Of a stretch of 64,000 bases of DNA, positions 8,888 through 20,099 are shown piece after piece (position 1 is the first letter of the stretch; each line of letters begins with the position of its first letter). The stretch covers positions 19,516,386 through 19,580,385 of the forward strand of contig JAJEKV010000003.1 in assembly GCA_021234155.1 (NCBI GenBank), read 5' to 3'. The translations under genes and the position numbers were made by a program. Below the pieces are notes generated by a model. It had not been told where the DNA came from. It searched no databases and saw nothing but the letters and a program-made list of their open reading frames with translations. This DNA is from Isoetes taiwanensis (lineage: Eukaryota; Streptophyta; Lycopodiopsida; Isoetales; Isoetaceae).

Positions 8888-10076
8888 ACGCAGGTACAAT
8901 GGAAGATGTTGATTCATTGCTCTACTGATGATGAAGGTGGTTCTCTTCGCCCAAAATATGGCTAATGCCTCTGATATGTTTCTGAATTGTTTGATGAAGC
9001 AAGGGCATGCAACCTCCGGTGCCGTGGCTTTGCTCTTGAGGAAAAGCCCTAAGATGTATCAATGAAAGGGCAAGAATAGCCCTGATCTCGGTTTGAAATA
9101 CAGGTCTGTGTACTTAAGCTGGCTTGAAGAACAGAGCTTTGTTTCCATGAAAAAATTATATTATGCCAGAAAAAAATGGAGAATAACTCGATGAAGAATA
9201 AAGACCTTGGCAAGTGATGCAGGTCTGGAACCAAAAAGAAAGGGGCTTCTATAGACTCTGAGCAGAACAGAGCCCAAGCCCACAGATAATGCTGCGAAAA
9301 TATTTGGAAGAGCCATGGGGCTTCAGATGTATGTGGTCCTGCTTCGTCCTGAAGTGTTGCCTCCATCGCCAAAGTGGCCTTTAGTTATCCCTGAGCCTCA
9401 TGGAAAGCAGTCTGGCGATGGGTGTGGGATAAATTGCTCCATCCTAAGCTATCTATCTTGTGGTGGCAGATCATTCATAGATGTGTGCGGGTAAACACTA
9501 TTGTTCATAGATTTCGTCCAGAAGCCTCTGTGATCTGCCCTCTTTGCATGTAGAGGAATGAGACAATTGAGCACTGCTTTTTCTTGTGTCATCATGTTCG
9601 ACTTGCTTGGGAGTGGCTTTTGAGCCTTTTCCATTGTGACTTGAATAGTCAGCAGGTCCTATTGTTAGTCTATCCTAGTTCTTGGGATAGGTTGGCAAAG
9701 AGGGCTTTCCACTTAGCATCTACTTGGATCATCTGATCCATCTAGAAGAGACGAAATCTCCGCATCTTCAAGGGACAGGTCTTTTCAGATACACAAGTGC
9801 TTATTCATGCTCATAGTCACATTGTAAAGGCGTATAAATGTTCTTCCTTAAAGGATGACGTCAAGAGTGCCATTTGGGAGCGATATCTTCAGATTCAGGC
9901 TTATTCATAGCAAACAAGTTGCACTCGTGGTGATATGTTTTCTCTGCTTTTCTATATTATGTATATGGTGGGTAGTGTTGCTCTAGTAGACATCTTCTCC
10001 ACTGGGTTTTGAGTCCCCCATGTACTCTTTGTATTCTTTTGAGTAATAAAGGTCCACGTTCATCAAAAAAAAAAAA
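8888..10076 (+). mobile_element. LINE, 3' segment with RT zinc-binding domain and poly(A) tail
   Basis: After the 6.4-kb insert, LINE sequence resumes with VQWKMLIHCSTDDEGG. The reverse-transcriptase zinc-binding domain follows at about 9421-9640. It shows VWDKLLHPKLSI.WWQIIHR, then VICPLC and ETIEHCFFLCHHVRLAWEWL, giving the C-x2-C..H..C pattern of that domain (zf-RVT). Further on, RNLRIFKGQVF and KSAIWERYLQIQAYS complete the usual C-terminus near 9908. In-frame stops (for example after PLCM, near 9552) and frame changes show it is dead. The element ends with AATAAA and a run of 12 A. In length and order it matches plant L1-type LINEs. Confidence 0.88.
10045..10076 (+). terminator. LINE polyadenylation signal and A-tail
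   Basis: AATAAA at 10045-10050 is followed 14 bases later by 12 A (10065-10076). This is the signature 3' end of a LINE transcript integrated by target-primed reverse transcription. The matching 5' target duplication is outside the window. Confidence 0.8.
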
Positions 10077-10555
10077 CTTTTGTGTGACTTATAATTTCGC
10101 GTTACCTCTTTAAGGTGGGGAGACTTGCTTCCAACATGTCATGTCTTGGCCCAGAGCAACAATAGTCTTGATGCTGCGGGCATCATCATTTTCAAGGTGG
10201 AAAGAATGTGATATTCCACGTATTTATATGCCTTTTGGGTATAAATACATGACACGTCGCTATGAATAATTAATGATGCATTAATTATTCATAAGCTAAT
10301 GGTAGCTATGTTAATCATCTTATATTATAATGTTATTGTGTAAGTGTTGGACCCAGCCCTAATTTGGACGGCCCAGATTTGATGAAATCAATGGAGGAGA
10401 TGATGTTTTAATCTCTTAGTGTCGTAGATCCGAGGGCTGGAAAATCACGTTGGGAAAAAAAAGGAGGCGGCTAAACCCTAAGCCTGGGAGCGAAGACCTG
10501 GGTTAGCTATGGCGACATCGTCTGCTATGGTGATGGGGTAGGAGTGATTAGTAAT
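10077..10555. other. Gene-free stretch with a perfect palindrome
   Basis: No coding region seen. A perfect inverted repeat occupies 10262-10292: 14-bp arms (ATGAATAATTAATG and its complement) around a 3-base centre. It lies in AT-rich sequence containing two TATAAATA-like words (near 10220 and 10240). Confidence 0.5.
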
Positions 10556-10739
10556 GGCATGAAGCTTTTTACCGCATTTTCCTCCACAAATTTGACAGGT
10601 TCTATTACCTTGAGTTCGACCAGATGGGAAGCGATGCTCTGTTGCTTTTTAGGCATGAAGCTTTTTAGCGCATTTTCCTCCACAAATTTGTGAGTCTTAT
10701 TACCTTGGAGTTCGATCGGATGGGAAGCGATGCTCTATT
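10556..10739. repeat. 96-bp tandem duplication
   Basis: The block starting GGCATGAAGCTTTTTA(C/G)CGC at 10556 is repeated at 10652. It includes TTCCTCCACAAATTTG and GATGGGAAGCGATGCTCT. The copies differ by a few substitutions and small indels (the second is about 88 bp). No coding frame is preserved through it. Confidence 0.85.
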
Positions 10740-13556
10740 TTGTTCTACCAATATGGATGGTTTTAGATAACTACGATTTCTTTTGCCTTTCTTCAAGCTC
10801 TAGCGATTTAGGGCACATAGAAGAGCCCAGCTCGGCGGGATCTTTGCGGGATTTTCCTTTTTTGGGTTCCTTCAAGTTTCAGCGGCTTCTTACGGCCTAG
10901 CAATGACCAAGAATGGTGGAAGAAACTAGCAAATCTAACCACCCGGCGACTCTTGGTAATTATGGCGAATTTGCAGCCCCGTTCAGTCAACTCGACTTCC
11001 TTTCTAACCCGATTTAGCATTTTGAGCAGGATACGGTGATTCTATTGTTCCTTATTTGTCCCATTTAAGGCCGTTTGCCGAGCCATAGTATAGTTGGAGT
11101 GGTTGGATTTATAATACATGTTTTCGGAGAGCGGCGGTGTTGTTTGAGTATTGTTGGATTTAGAAAAAGCTCTAAAAGTGCCCATTAGGAGAGGATGCCT
11201 AATGAGAAAACTATTCAATGAGAAAAATTGCGGTTTGTGGCACCTACATTTTAGTTGGACCAGGTCCGTTTAGTTGAAGAAGCATGATAATATCTTCTTA
11301 GTTAAAAAGCATGTTAATACATTTTTTTAACAAGCTTAACCTCATCTTTGTTTTCTTTGCTTTTTGACAATTTGGATTTCCTTATAGTCACATGCGCTAT
11401 TGCGAGAATGTTACGAGAACAAGATGAAGCAACAAAATAATCTTTGTTTGAGATCTGATCAAATAAATGGATTATCAAGCAAATGGATTATGAAACAAAT
11501 GGATTTCTTGGCGGTCAAATCCTTCGAGGTGTAACTACGGGTTCTAGGCATTTTTACTCTCAAGTGATTAAACTTTTTCATCTCCCACAACCTCTGAGAA
11601 AATGATATATTGCAATTTTATAACTTTTACGTTTCTTACCATTAATCTGCTCCATGTGGATTTTCTTTGGAGGTACATTAAGATTTGGCTTTACATGAAT
11701 CTGATATTTCTCTTTTGTAATAGAATATTTGTTTATCCTTTTTCTTCTTCATCGGGATTTCTATGAGTTTATGCGAGTTTCGAGGTTCTCATGTAAGCTC
11801 TGAGACCCACTTACTCAATTTGTTTCTTTGTTTTTTGAGGAATCTTTTTAATTCATTATGACTTGATTGAGGTGCGTGTTGTATCTTTTTCTTGCGGATA
11901 CCTTTTGATATCTATTAGGGCAAGCTAAAACTGCTTCAAAGCATAAGGGGAATTCTTTGTCTGTGAGGCGGTCAGGTCATCTGCATTAACTTCCATTTTA
12001 AATTTGTATATTGGAAATGCTTAATTTGAACAACAAGAACAACAAGCTCACTCAACAACGATTATTATAGAAGATGTTTCATGAACAAGAGGTGGAAGAG
12101 AAGTAGTTATTTTGGCAACAATTGTGTCAAAAATAACTTAATTGCAATATGAGATCCTTAGAGTTTGTGGCAATCTGTATAAGCCGTTAATTACGTCCTT
12201 GGAATTTGCTCAAAAGAAAATAGCGATTGGCATTAATAGTTTTCCGCGTATTTGGAACAGAGAAAAGAAGCATAGGTAATGAATTAAGGTGGTTTATGCA
12301 TGTGCAAACATCAGAGCAAAGGAGAATTGGAGAATTGTTTCTCCTCCTACTGATAAGTTGTATTTTGAACAAGCTAGAAGGCAAAAAACATTTGAATGCT
12401 TCATAATAAAACAGGTGTGAACAGTGGAATTGAAATGCAGTGAATATTATTCAGATGTCCAAAACTAGAGACATGGTCAATGCAATGAGGAAGATCAACT
12501 TGAAGATGCAGCAAGAAGATCGAAATGAGTTGCTTTTGGACGACTCAATAAACAACACCAACAAGGCAGAAAAGGAAGGAATGAAGAAGTAAAGGAAAAA
12601 GGGGTTTGTTAACATCTGTTAAAACATTACACACATGACTAACGATTAAGTGGAATTATAAAGGCATTAACTGTTGCAAGTTAATTTATGGTTACTGAAA
12701 TTTTTTGAAACTTGGGACATTCTAACGTGCTTTGTCTTCCGAACCTATTTGATAATATCAAAGGATTGCTTATGGTGCAAGCTTCATCTACAAGTTTGTT
12801 TTGCTATGCGATAAAGGGCAACATTACATGATGCAAGTGCCAAAGACATTGCATTCTGGCATATTTTACTATTGATTTCAAGTACATTGTTTGAAGCATT
12901 TGATGTTTGCATGACATAAATAATATCTAAATGAACAAGTAGCAAGGTTTAGAATTATTACAAAGGTTTAGCTATTTACTTCTAAGATGTATGTATGTAT
13001 GTATTGCACCCTTTGAAAACTGCTTCAAAATTTTGTGCAAAATGCATGATTACCAAAATTTGGGGTCCCCCTTTTTTTTTTTGGGGGGTAGGTGGGATAT
13101 AAATATACAGACGCATGTACTAGAATTGTACTTATGACTCACAATACCTATCAATCATGAAATTCTTTAGGGCGTGCATTGCCAATGAGTTCTACTTATG
13201 CTTGGGTTTGATTTTAATAACATGTTTGGTTTATTTGATCCTATATTATTACTTCCAAAGCAGTTGACCTTATTAAGTCTTTACTATAAATCGGCACTTT
13301 GATCTCTCAAAATTGTCACGGGATTTTAAAGCTTTGATGCAATTTTAAAGTCGGTCTGCTCATGGTCACATAAAATTACTTTGAAGGCGATCAATAGAAT
13401 ACCAACACCATGGGATCATTCTTATAGTAAAGGTGATATACATGCACCTACTTATCGCTAGAGCTCTGCTACTATGTTGGATATTTTTTGTTATAATAAA
13501 AGATTACTGCACACTTTTCTCATTGCGGTCAAAACATTTATAACCTTCCAACCTAT
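10740..13556. other. 2.8 kb gene-free, AT-rich stretch
   Basis: I looked on both strands and saw no protein-like frame above about 70 codons, no tRNA and no retroelement motif. The only structures are a (TATG)n microsatellite at 12989-13004 and short T or A runs (13071-13082). Confidence 0.4.
12989..13004. repeat. (GTAT)4 microsatellite
   Basis: Four perfect GTAT units. Confidence 0.8.
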
Positions 13557-13573
13557 GCCCAGCAACGCTGGGC
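13557..13573. repeat. Short perfect hairpin
   Basis: GCCCAGC-AAC-GCTGGGC is a 7-bp stem with a 3-base loop. It is followed within 60 bp by a weaker CCCTAAATTCGAATT-type inverted repeat. Function unknown. Confidence 0.45.
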
Positions 13574-13679
13574 ACCATTACTATTAATTATTAAGGTGGA
13601 AACCTAACGTGAAACCCTAATTCGAATTTAGGGCTTAACCTGATATTAAAACGGGTTAAAATATTAAATTAGTTAATAA

Positions 13680-13800
13680 TAACCAATCTTAGAGTTGCCA
13701 CCTGGCCCAAATCGAATGGGCAAGGTAGGCTTGCTAATTTGGGGCACCCAAATTGGGCCACCCCAATTTGCCCCAATTCGAATTGGGGGAGATTGGTGGA
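13680..13800. repeat. Cluster of CCCAATT palindromes
   Basis: An 18-bp perfect palindrome, CCCCAATTCGAATTGGGG, lies at 13771-13788. Nearby are CCCAAATTGGG (13748-13758) and GCCCAAATCGAATGGGC (13706-13722). All are variants of one inverted word. They precede the decayed family copy at 14281 by about 500 bp and could belong to its terminal region. That link is inference. Confidence 0.55.
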
Positions 13801-14280
13801 GGAGGAGCTGTTGTTCAACCCTATTCCAGCCAGAAGGATGGAGAACCAGAGAGATAGTGGATCCAGCTATGATTCCCGTTAGCACATAGATAATTTGGAT
13901 TAGATAGTCATAGGATTAACCCTTGTATGCTTAAAAGATAGCTAGGATTAACCCTTGTATGAATAGATGTATGGTTAATCTCTATTTTCTGTTCTATTCA
14001 AAGCTATAGATGGATGGATGTATAAGGATAAAAGCATATAGGTGGGGGTCATTTTTTATGTCAGCGACGGGGGGTGCTTTAGGTGATGGCCCCTTTTTGT
14101 TTTTTGAAGGGTCGAAGAATTTGTGAAGGGTTGAAGAACGGTGAAGAATCTGCGAAAGGTTTGGCTCTCCCATCCGATTTGGGAAATTCGTTGGCCATGT
14201 CAGCGATCCGGCTGTAGGGACTGATTCTCCCGCTCCAATTTGGCAAGCTGAAGCAGCTCCAAGAAAATTTTGAAAATTAG

Positions 14281-17200
14281 ATGGAGAATAATTGGCTTAC
14301 CAAAAACAATTTCGATGCAATTCAATGGATTTGGTTGAAAAATACGCTGCTGAATTTGCAGCACAGTTTGATGGCCAGGATCCAGAAGACCTTGCTGCTG
14401 CTCTTGGTATTGATCTGGATGAATTCCTCCCAAACTTTGCTGTGCAGCATGAGGTTTCAAATCCACTGGATGCTCATGAAATTGTGGATCCATATGCATC
14501 TGCAACTGCAAATTTGGTACCTTCATCTCCAAGTTTATTTAGTTCACGAACCCTCTATCACATGCTCGATGATTGCAAGAAGGTGTGCAATTGTGCATCC
14601 CCAAATCTTTGCATGTAGAAGAATTCTAGCAGCCAGAAGGAGATTAGAAAGGAAGAGAAAGAGAGAGCAAGAGAAATTCGTCCTCGAAGTTAATAAGGGC
14701 AAAGAAAAAGTCACCACCAGGCAGAAACAAAAATTGGCCAAGCAAATTGTGGATTTCACCAATAAGGTATGCCTTAATTTGAATTTTGAGGATAGAAAAG
14801 AGGTTTTTGCAAGAGCAATGAGCAGACTTCTGAATATGGTATCATAGGAAATAAAGAATTAAATGTGTACAAGCATGTTGTTAACAATGTGAAGGAGACT
14901 CTTCTTTGTCAAAAGCGTTGTAGGACTCGGGATATCAATCAAGCAAGGTTCTCGCCTTGATGATGGCCGATCCTTGAATGTAACAATCGTCTTTCTTTGT
15001 TGCAAGGGTTCTAAACTTGAAAAGAAGGGTTGTATATCTTCTTTGTGGACAAAGAAGATTGGCTGAGATTGGAGGACCCGGTCCATGTTCAATAAAGTCT
15101 AGATTAGATAGGCTCTCAGATGAAGGCCAGAAAAGGTATATAACTTTTGGATCGGAAACCCGTGTGTCTCTAATAAAAGGCAAGTCATCAAATTAAGGAG
15201 ACATTTGAATGGGCGAAGAAAGTATCAAAGCCTTATAACACGCAATTCACTTCTTGGAAGAATCACAGGTACTTGATGCTTTATTTGTTATGAAATTTGG
15301 ATTTCATTCATCATGGATTGCTTTTTAAAACAGGGTAATGTTTTATAAAAGATTCAAGCGTGTATATCGGACATGAAGATAGGTTTGAGGTTGTTTGAAA
15401 CCTTGAAGCCTAAATTTGTTAAAAGACTCAAGGATAGAGGCGTGTTCTGCTGCATCTATCACATGAGAATGGAGTTCGTGAGGCAGGTATTGAACAAAGA
15501 TGAGGCGAGATCTTAGCATTCATGGTGGGAAATGTACTTGTAAGTGTGTTATTTGTGGTGCATGCCCAAGGTGTGAGGCATACACTCACACTTTCAATAG
15601 TGTGAGTGACATGTGGAGAGTTATGGTGTGTCAAAGAATGACCACGGTGATTGGTATAAGTCTAAGTGTTTGAAGATGGAATGTAATGATTGTGGCCTCA
15701 AGTCATTCTTGAAATGTCCAGAAAGAAAAGCGCAAAACAATGAAGATTATTTGGAAGAATTTTGAAAAGGTATAGGTTGAATTTGTGTCTTGCATTTCTG
15801 AAATTTACATTTCTGAAATTTTATATCATTATGCAATTGAAAGAAACTTATGTGAAGGATGTTGGTAAAGGGGTAAACCCATTGTCAACCACGAAGGATG
15901 TAATGAAGTTGGTGTATAAGAACCTGCGTCCTTGCATGAATTCATGGAACATCTTTGATCACGATGGTCAAACAATTCATTCCTCATAACTACAACTTTG
16001 CAAGATGGCAAACAAATCAGTTTAAAGAGTGTTTGCAAACTTTCCCATCCAACAACTTGTCATATCGTCATTGATTTTCTTTGAAAATTATACTTTCAAG
16101 ATTCAGCGAGGAAATTCAAACATTACATTGGAGGAATGATCAATGTTAGATCCTTGTGCATATCACCTACGAGGGCATGCTAATGATGGTGAATGTCCCA
16201 ATCTTGAAGTAGGTGAGCATAAGTTGGTGAAAGAGACTCATTTTTTATATGTCCAGATGATCGAGAGCATGGTACTTTATTTGTGCTGACATTGCCTCCA
16301 AAGACACCACGATTATTTGAAATAAAGGTATAAAATTCACAAACCATGTGTTTTGGTGCGATGGGTGTCTTTGCCCGGTTCAAGTCATCAGGGCTTTTTA
16401 CTATTTAGGAAGGTTCTATCAGACCAATGAAATCCGATTGCATGGAATTTCTTTGCTTCTTCCCATGGCAAAGGGAGCATGATGGTGCAGGGCACATTGT
16501 CGTAAAGAGAATACTCACCGGCCGAGATGCTTAAGAGGCGACACACCTCCTCGGAATCACGGAAGGCGTCGTTAATTTCTTGACTTGGTATTTCCACGGT
16601 TAAAGAGGCACAAAAGGACAACAATATCATTAGGTAACATTTGTATTTCAATATGCACTTCTCTACTAGGTTACATCATTTGCTTACTTGTATATTCATG
16701 TACCGCGAGGGTCTTTTGGCTGATAAGAGTAGGTGAAGTGTGCAGAAAGTTTAGGTATGATTGTGATACCTTGAAGGAAACCAAGAAGATCCACACTATT
16801 AGGCCTATCTGTCAAAAGACAGACCTACCATGGTAGCACATAAGTGACAAGTCCTTGTCTTGCTTTTGTGATAAATTTGCTAGAAAAGGTTTATGGAATA
16901 GGTGTAAGAATGTGAGAATTTTGGGATGCTACACACATACTCTGAATTGAAGCCGAGATCATGCAAAAAAGCATACACCTATCACTCATGTGCTGTCTGA
17001 GGGAGACAATCAATGGGCGAAATTGTAGAAGTGGCGACAACTTTGTCATAAATCTTTGAGGTGGCAATGAAGAGAATGTTGAATTTTGGATTGTGAAGTG
17101 CAGAAAGCCCTAGACATGTGGTTGAAAATGCATTTAGGGATGAATGGGGCTCTAAGTTCAGTGAGGCAAGAGGTCATCCTTCTGAGGCAAATACTACAAA

Positions 17201-17560
17201 TCCATTGGAGATGGAAAATCTGAGCTGCTAAGTCATATGCACGATGTAAGTTGTTATTCACATCTAAGTAATTTGTGCAAAAGTAGAGCTCCTTCGGTTG
17301 CGGTGAGGGGCAGCGTATATGACTTGCCATTGGAGGTGCATGAACATATAATTGATTGCTTACCACCACGGTTCTGAAACATTGGCCATTGGTAAGTCAA
17401 AATCAAGCAAGAAAAACACGCAAAAGAAAAAGGACATCCCGGTCTTTGTGAGGAAGAAGGTAGTAGCTAGGAAAAGATAGTGGCTAGAAAGAAAGTAGTG
17501 GCCAGGAAGAATGTGAAGAAGGCAGACCCGGGGAAGAAAAGGTAGTGGTGTATTTGCTAG
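14281..17560 (+). pseudogene. Decayed copy 1 of an uncharacterised WCDGC / HGKG-EHDGAG protein family
   Basis: Protein-like sequence runs for over 3 kb in changing frames. In order: an acidic N-terminus (MDLVEKYAAEFAAQFDGQ, ATG at 14325); a K/R-rich helix and QIVDFTNKVCLNLNFEDRK (about 14640-14810); MKIGLRLFETLKPKFVKRL and CCIYHMRMEF (15375-15470); a cysteine cluster CTCKCVICGACPRC (about 15533-15575); ECNDCGLKSFLKCPERK (about 15676-15730); NPLSTTKDVMKL; FWCDGC then RAFYYLGRFYQT (16351-16425); WNFFASSHGKG and, one base out of frame, EHDGAG..VVKR (16443-16510); CDTLKETKKIHTIRP (about 16760-16805); and a basic tail near 17400-17540. The order WxDGC then HGKGxxDGxG resembles, from memory, repeat-borne proteins of unknown function in plants and animals. 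A transposase-like RNase H fold is my inference. Stops and frameshifts make it a pseudogene. A second copy lies at 41400-43800 in the opposite orientation. Confidence 0.6.
15269..15333 (+). other. Candidate intron in family copy 1
   Basis: ATCACAG|GTACTTG at 15269 and TTTTTAAAACAG|GG at 15333 frame a 65-bp AT-rich stretch. It falls between two blocks of protein-like sequence. Removing it brings the CISDMKIGLRLF block next to the upstream block. A second candidate is GTATAGGTTG (about 15771) to TTGAAAG (about 15841). Confidence 0.4.
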
Positions 17561-19109
17561 TCTTGGTTCTTATTTACATGCAGGTATTGAATTCTTTTGC
17601 ATGCACCATTTAGACAAATTTCTGATTTGATCTGGACAGAGTTGTCTCTTATTTTCTTCAGGGTTATCTTTGAAGTCTCGGGGAGCTTACAACAATATTC
17701 TTAGGCTGTGAGGTTATATTGTAGCTTTGTCAGTATGACATTCATGCAGCAGCCGGTGCAACTCTTGCTACTACTATGTGGTAAGCAATCAACCCACAGC
17801 TCTTATCATTTTACGCTCGTGCATTATCGACAAAGTGTTTGGGTGCAGCTTATACCTTGTCTTTGCACTTGCCCTTTTGATCCATCCTACTACTTCTCAT
17901 CCTCTAGTGAGCAGGATGTTGTGGGCCTTACTGTGTTTATCTAGAGGTTGTATGCGTGTTCCCACAACCGGGTCATGCAAAAACAAAGGTAACATTTTGT
18001 TGGATACTATGCACATTTTGTTGGATACTATACACATTTAGATTTATAAACATTGTTACGGATACGTTTTGCGGTGGTAGAGCCATTCACGGCACATTAT
18101 GTTTTTTCCCTAGGAGTTGCAAGGTTCCTCATTTATTTGCACCTTTGGGTTTCACGGGTTAGACATTATAAATAAGGTGGTATAATTAGATATATGTCGG
18201 GGTTTCTCTCATAAGCGAAGTGACAATGGTGATTGTACTAGTTGATGAAATAAATTAAAAGAAACAAAGCGGATATGTATGTGGGATATTATGCATCGAC
18301 CATTGGGCATTTAAAGTTCTTAATGAATGCATGGATTTTTTGGTGTCGATGGGCGTGGCTTATTGCTAACTGCCTTAGGATATGGCCTCTGGCTTTTGTT
18401 ACTACTATGTAAAGTGGTTTGTGTTTGTTCAGACCTTACATCATGTTGATCATTTTGTTACTACTTTGTTACTACTATGTAAAGACTCCTATTTAGATAG
18501 CCGTTCTAAAATGTGCTTCCTTTCCAGGTTACATGATCTTTCTTAGGAATCTTTGCCGGATGATCACGGATATCCACACGATTAAGGTGTGTCTGTATAA
18601 TCTATCTGAGGCATTTCAAACTGCACTAGCACTAAAGCCAAGGGATTATTCAATAATGCTATTTGCTGTTTCTAACTTTGCTATTTGCTATGGCTATTTG
18701 CTATTTGCTGTTTCTAGCTTTCCTGACTTATGGCATTTGACGATTCTATGGGATGGCATTTTGTTACACCTGCCTTCCATGTAATTCATAAAAATTCTTT
18801 GAACCTGCTTGTGTTGTACAGAGAGTATTTTGTTTGAATTTGTATATGAATTGAATTTGTATATGAATTGAATCTGTATAGTGCAACTGTTTGAGTGTAT
18901 TGGTGTTTGTGTTTATATTCTGTAAATATAGCTGTCGGAGGAGGTATGTTTCAGAAGAATGTAACTGGGAGATCAAACACCTAAACAAAACGTCATAGTA
19001 AAAATTTACATGACTAACATGTAGTTTTCTCTTAACTGCTTTAAAAACATGCTTCAGGCTTCGGATACTAAGCTTAACAAAAAGACAATTATAAAATACA
19101 ACAAGTCTC
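17561..19109. other. Gene-free stretch with short tandem repeats
   Basis: No protein-like frame. CATTTTGTTGGATACTATGCA is repeated at 17993 and 18014 (21-bp period). GAATTTGTATATGAATT is repeated at 18836 and 18853, plus a partial third copy (17-bp period). CTATTTGCTGTTTCTA(A/G)CTTT recurs between 18658 and 18720, and TTGTTACTACTATGTAAAG recurs near 18396 and 18466. The stretch may be the 3' non-coding part of the preceding element. Confidence 0.45.
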
Positions 19110-20040
19110 TCATTTAAGACCTCTTCTTGCTTTGAACTGCTGCAACGTCATATCCTCGTCTAAATCAGTGTCACTATCTATATCACTGCCTCCAATGTTA
19201 GTGTTAACTTCATTCTCATGGCCTTCAATATTCACATGTGTTGTTGCAGGTTGTTGTGCAATATCAGGTGACATGGATTGGCCTTCAACATTCACATGTG
19301 CTGCTGCAGGTTGTTGTGCATTATCAGGTGACATGGATTGGCCTTCAACATTCACATGTGCTGCTGCAGGATACTTTTGTACAAGCTGGATTATAGAGGG
19401 AATATTATCGCAAATTCGTGGAAAACTGGTTAAGGTTCATGTCGAAGGTTGGCATTCAACATTCGGGTGGAAAAACTCAAGGTTCATGCCGGGAAGATGG
19501 GTACCACAAACTTTGATTTTACCGGAGTTCCAAGATTCTCGCTACTAGAATTCACCCAAGACCCAACTTTTTCACTAGAACTAGCTCCCCGTGAAATAAC
19601 ATTCATAGCTCTGAATCTTGAAATGTTAACAACAATCTTAACTAGGTTGTACCTCTTCAGCCCAAATTTTGAAGTGTAGCCATCGCTTCACCACGTTGGT
19701 CAATGTGCTTAGGGTGGTTCTACTAAACGCTGGATGTGGATCATGGGGGTCATCTTAGGATCTTCAACTTCACGACATTTGACTGGCCGCCTTCCGCTGT
19801 AAGTGACTCTCTTCTCATGGTTTGCCCTTTGCTTCTTTGATTTATTTCCAGTTTCACATAGTGGGAGCAGAGGCTGCCGCTTAGGGCAATTTCTTTCTTC
19901 CCAACTTGGTGAGTCATTGTCAGCCGGTTCTTCTCAGGTGCTCCTACCATCCGCCTCTGCAAGAGACTTTCTTGTCCTTCCGCTTTGATACAACAAAGTA
20001 CAATAATTTCAAAGTAGTTAGAAATGAATTCATCCATTGC
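19110..20040 (-). pseudogene. Degenerate minus-strand gene with NVEGQSMSPD repeats
   Basis: Read from 20040 downward, a basic region appears: CETGNKSKKQRANHEKRV and GRRPVKCREVEDPKM (about 19860-19750), in a frame broken by several stops. SKFGLKRYNLVKIVVNI and SSSEKVGSWVNSSSENLG follow (about 19675-19535). The last 81 codons (19355-19110) are open. They consist of a 20-residue repeat (HVNVEGQSMSPD plus NAQQPAA, and variants), encoded by the 60-bp tandem repeat. An acidic tail (SDIDSDTDLDEDM) and a basic end (QFKARRGLK) then lead to a stop. The composition suggests a nuclear protein. I do not recognise the family. It converges on copy 1 of the HGKG family. Whether it was a second gene of that element is unknown. 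Confidence 0.4.
19220..19370 (-). repeat. 60-bp coding tandem repeat, 2.5 copies
   Basis: On the + strand the unit begins GGCCTTCAA(T/C)ATTCACATGTG at 19220, 19280 and 19340. Period 60 bp is a multiple of three, so the minus-strand frame is kept. Copies 2 and 3 are more alike than copy 1, which suggests stepwise duplication. Confidence 0.85.
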
Positions 20041-20099
20041 AAAGGTACAAGATATTCAATTTATCTATAAGGTTTACAAATAATTGCTCTTTTATTTGG

